This document shows positions 49,282-51,329 of a DNA stretch of 51,329 nucleotides, piece after piece (within the stretch, counting starts at the first letter, position 1; the number at the start of each line of letters is the position of its first letter). The notes under the pieces were generated by a model. The model searched no databases, was not told the origin of the DNA, and saw only the letters and a program-made list of their open reading frames with translations. The stretch is taken from positions 1 through 51,329 of the forward strand of contig BAXO01000032.1 of assembly GCA_001310555.1 (NCBI GenBank). The letters run 5' to 3'. The position numbers were made by a program, and so were the translations under genes. Source of the stretch: Bacillus sp. JCM 19058 (GTDB lineage: Bacteria; Bacillota; Bacilli; Bacillales_H; Bacillaceae_D).

Positions 49282-51059
49282 CTGTACTTCCTCCTTTTTT
49301 TAAATGAAGTTGCCATAAGTAAAGGTAAGTGTAGTCGAACTCGCGTCCCTTGATGCAGAGAGAGCAATTCTAAACTAGCATCCTCTTTGAAAAGCAAAGA
49401 TAGCCGTTCCCTTACATTTTCCAATCCAATTCCGGGTCTTTTTCTTTGCTGATTATCGCCTAATTCAGTACGATGGATGCCTGCACCATTATCTTCCACC
49501 TCAATAAATAAGTAACCATTCCAAGTATAGATTTTTATATTGATTTTTAACTCTTTCTGGGAGTTGGATAACCCGTGATAAATCGCATTTTCAACTAATG
49601 GCTGTAAGCTCAATTTGGGTACCATAGCATGTTTTAATGAATGCTCAAACACATAATCAATCTCAAATGCCGATTGATAACGAAATTTTTGAATGTATTC
49701 ATAAGAATTAATTAACTCCAGTTCCTCTTCTAAACGTATTAGTTCTTTCTCATGATTTAGGCTTGCTTCAAGTAGCTTTCCTAAAGAAATAGAAATTTCA
49801 GTGATTTTCTCATTCTTTTCTCTTATCGCGATCCACTTAATCGTATTCAATGTATTATGGAGAAAATGAGGGTTCATCTGAGCAAGTAACATTTGGTATT
49901 TAACTGCTTCCTTTTGCCGCTCCTCTATTTTCAGTTGAACGATTAGCTGATTCAAATCCTCGACCATACCGTTAAAATTCTGTGATAATGCTAGCATCTC
50001 TCCTCTGTATTGTGCTTCAGGTAGTCGAGTGTTTAATTTATTGCGGACAACATCCGACATTTTTGATTGAAGCTCCTTTAATGGACGAGTATACGTTGTC
50101 GAAATAATAAGTGTGGCCATAATGAAAGCTAAAGTAAGGAAAACAAATGTATAAACATAGCGGCTCTTTATTTCATCCACTTGTGCATACATCACATCCA
50201 AAGATACGCTATTTACCATATACCAACCGAGGGAATCCATATATTCAAAATTTACAAGCTCCGTCTTTTGCTGATTAACAAAATAACCGTGTGTTTCACT
50301 TGCCAGGCTAATCTTGTTTTTTATATCATCCGTCAAATTAGCTCCTTGATTTGATTTAACAATCATTTCACCTGTTTTTGACATAATAAAGTAATCTTGA
50401 TGAACAGGTAAATGACTTGTTACCGATTCAAACCATTGTGAAAAATCAAGACTTATTCTTGCCACACCAATCGGAACCTTCTGATCCTGTTTTAAAATAG
50501 CATTGAGAGAAAGCAAGGATGAACCTCTTGACAGATCAGGATGTACATAGTTTTCATCGTTCAGAACCCAATTGAAGTCGGAAGGCTGGTCAAACAGATT
50601 TTGATACCAGTTTTCTGCCGTCATTTCTTCATAATAGATAGTTTCGCGAGAGCGGAAGGAAGTATAAACATTGCCTTCAAAGTCGAGTAAAGTAAAATAG
50701 ACAGACGGACTAGACAGAAAGAAGCTATTGTTAATACTTAAAAACTTAGCATCCATCCCACTATATCGTTCAAGCAATGTATACTCTTGTGGATTTTTTA
50801 AATAGGAAGCGATATGCGAATCCTGCTCAATTAAAATAAGCGTTTTAAAAGCGACTCCCATGAGGTCTTCCAAGGTCCGATTGATGCTCCCCAACTGGTC
50901 ATTGACTTGCTCACTTATCTTTGCCTGCATAATTCGTTCAAATTGATAAAAATAATAATAGCTTACTGTTGAAAATGGTAAAATTATTAAAAGTGAGAAT
51001 GTTACTATTAATTTATTTTTTAATGTAGTCGGAGTCCATTTTCTAAACAGAGCTTTCAT
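49242..51059 (-). CDS. YesM-type sensor histidine kinase
   Basis: This is the sensor kinase partner of the second regulator. The ATG at 51059 follows AAAGGAGGAG (MKALFRKWTPTTLKNKLIVT). The first helix LIVTFSLLIILPFSTVSYYY is followed by a long extracytoplasmic domain, helix YVYTFVFLTLAFIMATLIIS, HAMP, the His box LAQMNPHFLHNTLNTIKWIA and ATPase boxes LQPLVENAIYHGLSN and VEDNGAGIHR. The main frame is intact. The last ~17 residues after MATSFKK may be an artefact of T7 at 49294-49300; with T6 the gene would end at 49259. It overlaps the regulator start. Confidence 0.9.
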   Translation of the reverse strand: MKALFRKWTPTTLKNKLIVTFSLLIILPFSTVSYYYFYQFERIMQAKISEQVNDQLGSINRTLEDLMGVAFKTLILIEQDSHIASYLKNPQEYTLLERYSGMDAKFLSINNSFFLSSPSVYFTLLDFEGNVYTSFRSRETIYYEEMTAENWYQNLFDQPSDFNWVLNDENYVHPDLSRGSSLLSLNAILKQDQKVPIGVARISLDFSQWFESVTSHLPVHQDYFIMSKTGEMIVKSNQGANLTDDIKNKISLASETHGYFVNQQKTELVNFEYMDSLGWYMVNSVSLDVMYAQVDEIKSRYVYTFVFLTLAFIMATLIISTTYTRPLKELQSKMSDVVRNKLNTRLPEAQYRGEMLALSQNFNGMVEDLNQLIVQLKIEERQKEAVKYQMLLAQMNPHFLHNTLNTIKWIAIREKNEKITEISISLGKLLEASLNHEKELIRLEEELELINSYEYIQKFRYQSAFEIDYVFEHSLKHAMVPKLSLQPLVENAIYHGLSNSQKELKINIKIYTWNGYLFIEVEDNGAGIHRTELGDNQQRKRPGIGLENVRERLSLLFKEDASLELLSLHQGTRVRLHLPLLMATSFKKRRKYRCGQYYSLKMKFL

Positions 51060-51235
51060 TTTTCTCCTCCTTTTCTTTTTAGTGTATCTAATAAGTTTAT
51101 CTATTTGAACTCGTTTTCTAATCAAGTGAATTTCTCAAAGAATTTGACAATTCCATTCAAAGATTATTACCCCTCCATTGATACTCTAGTCTCAATCCTA
51201 GTTGTAACCGTGCACCGTCAAGTCTGCGGGCTCAA

Positions 51236-51329
51236 CCGGCGAATCCTGCTACTCTCCCGGCGAATCTTCCCTCTCTACCGGCGAATCCTGGCTCTCTTCC
51301 GGCGGATCCTCTCTCTCCCGGCGAACTCT
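51236..51329 (-). repeat. 21-bp tandem minisatellite at the window edge
   Basis: Five copies of CCGGCGAATCCTG-type units start at 51236, 51257, 51278, 51299 and about 51318, spaced 21, 21, 21 and ~19 bp, and run off the window. The units are degenerate but keep CCGGCGAAT plus a CT-rich tail. The 21-bp period would preserve a reading frame (7 codons), and one minus-strand frame stays open through all visible copies. It is most likely a non-coding repeat of the kind known between genes of Bacillaceae, but a coding repeat cannot be excluded. Confidence 0.75.

Noticed and set aside
1..51329. CRISPR arrays, rRNA, tRNA or complete insertion sequences
   Set aside because: No spaced direct repeats, RNA gene signatures or transposase motifs were seen; the only tandem repeat is the minisatellite at the right edge.

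Overview
This window comes from a motile, spore-forming Bacillaceae (Bacillota) chromosome of moderate GC. The gene order closely matches the Bacillus subtilis sucC-topA-codY-fla/che region, which places it with Bacillus and its relatives. Every gene I can support is on the minus strand, so transcription runs from high to low coordinates.

Region 1 (1-17341) is the front of the long fla/che operon. In transcription order it reads flgB, flgC, fliE, fliF, fliG, fliH, fliI, fliJ, motE-like (ylxF), fliK, flgD, a TIGR02530-type gene, flgE, swrD, fliL, fliM, fliY, cheY-like, fliO, fliP, fliQ, fliR, flhB and flhA, which is cut by the left edge. It covers the rod, MS ring, C-ring/switch, export ATPase and export gate. 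A 438-bp promoter region separates it from codY.

Region 2 (17780-32314) is housekeeping: codY, hslU, hslV, xerC (codV), trmFO, topA, dprA, sucD, sucC, a small spore-protein gene, the FlhB-like and FliK-like pair ylqH/ylqG, and rnhB.

Region 3 (33070-39946) is a sugar-uptake cluster inserted between rnhB and rbgA, genes that are adjacent in B. subtilis. It holds an LplA-like lipoprotein, a YesM-type sensor kinase, a YesN-type AraC response regulator and two LplB/LplC-like permeases. The core genes rbgA and lepB (40135-41541) follow. Region 4 (42319-51059) is a second, unrelated sugar cluster: another YesM/YesN pair, a family-1 lipoprotein, MalF/MalG-like permeases and a large FAD-dependent oxidoreductase. 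Neither cluster encodes a transport ATPase, so both probably use a shared MsmX-type ATPase. Both have a cre-like site upstream of the binding-protein gene. A 21-bp tandem repeat lies at the right edge.

The main oddity is the state of the reading frames. By hand I count about 40 single-base insertions, all in A/T runs of 6-9, and just over 20 single-base losses elsewhere. They break more than 25 genes, many of them essential, while the protein signatures on both sides of each break are intact. I read these as consensus errors and give each gene its full reconstructed span as CDS. Taken literally they would be pseudogenes.
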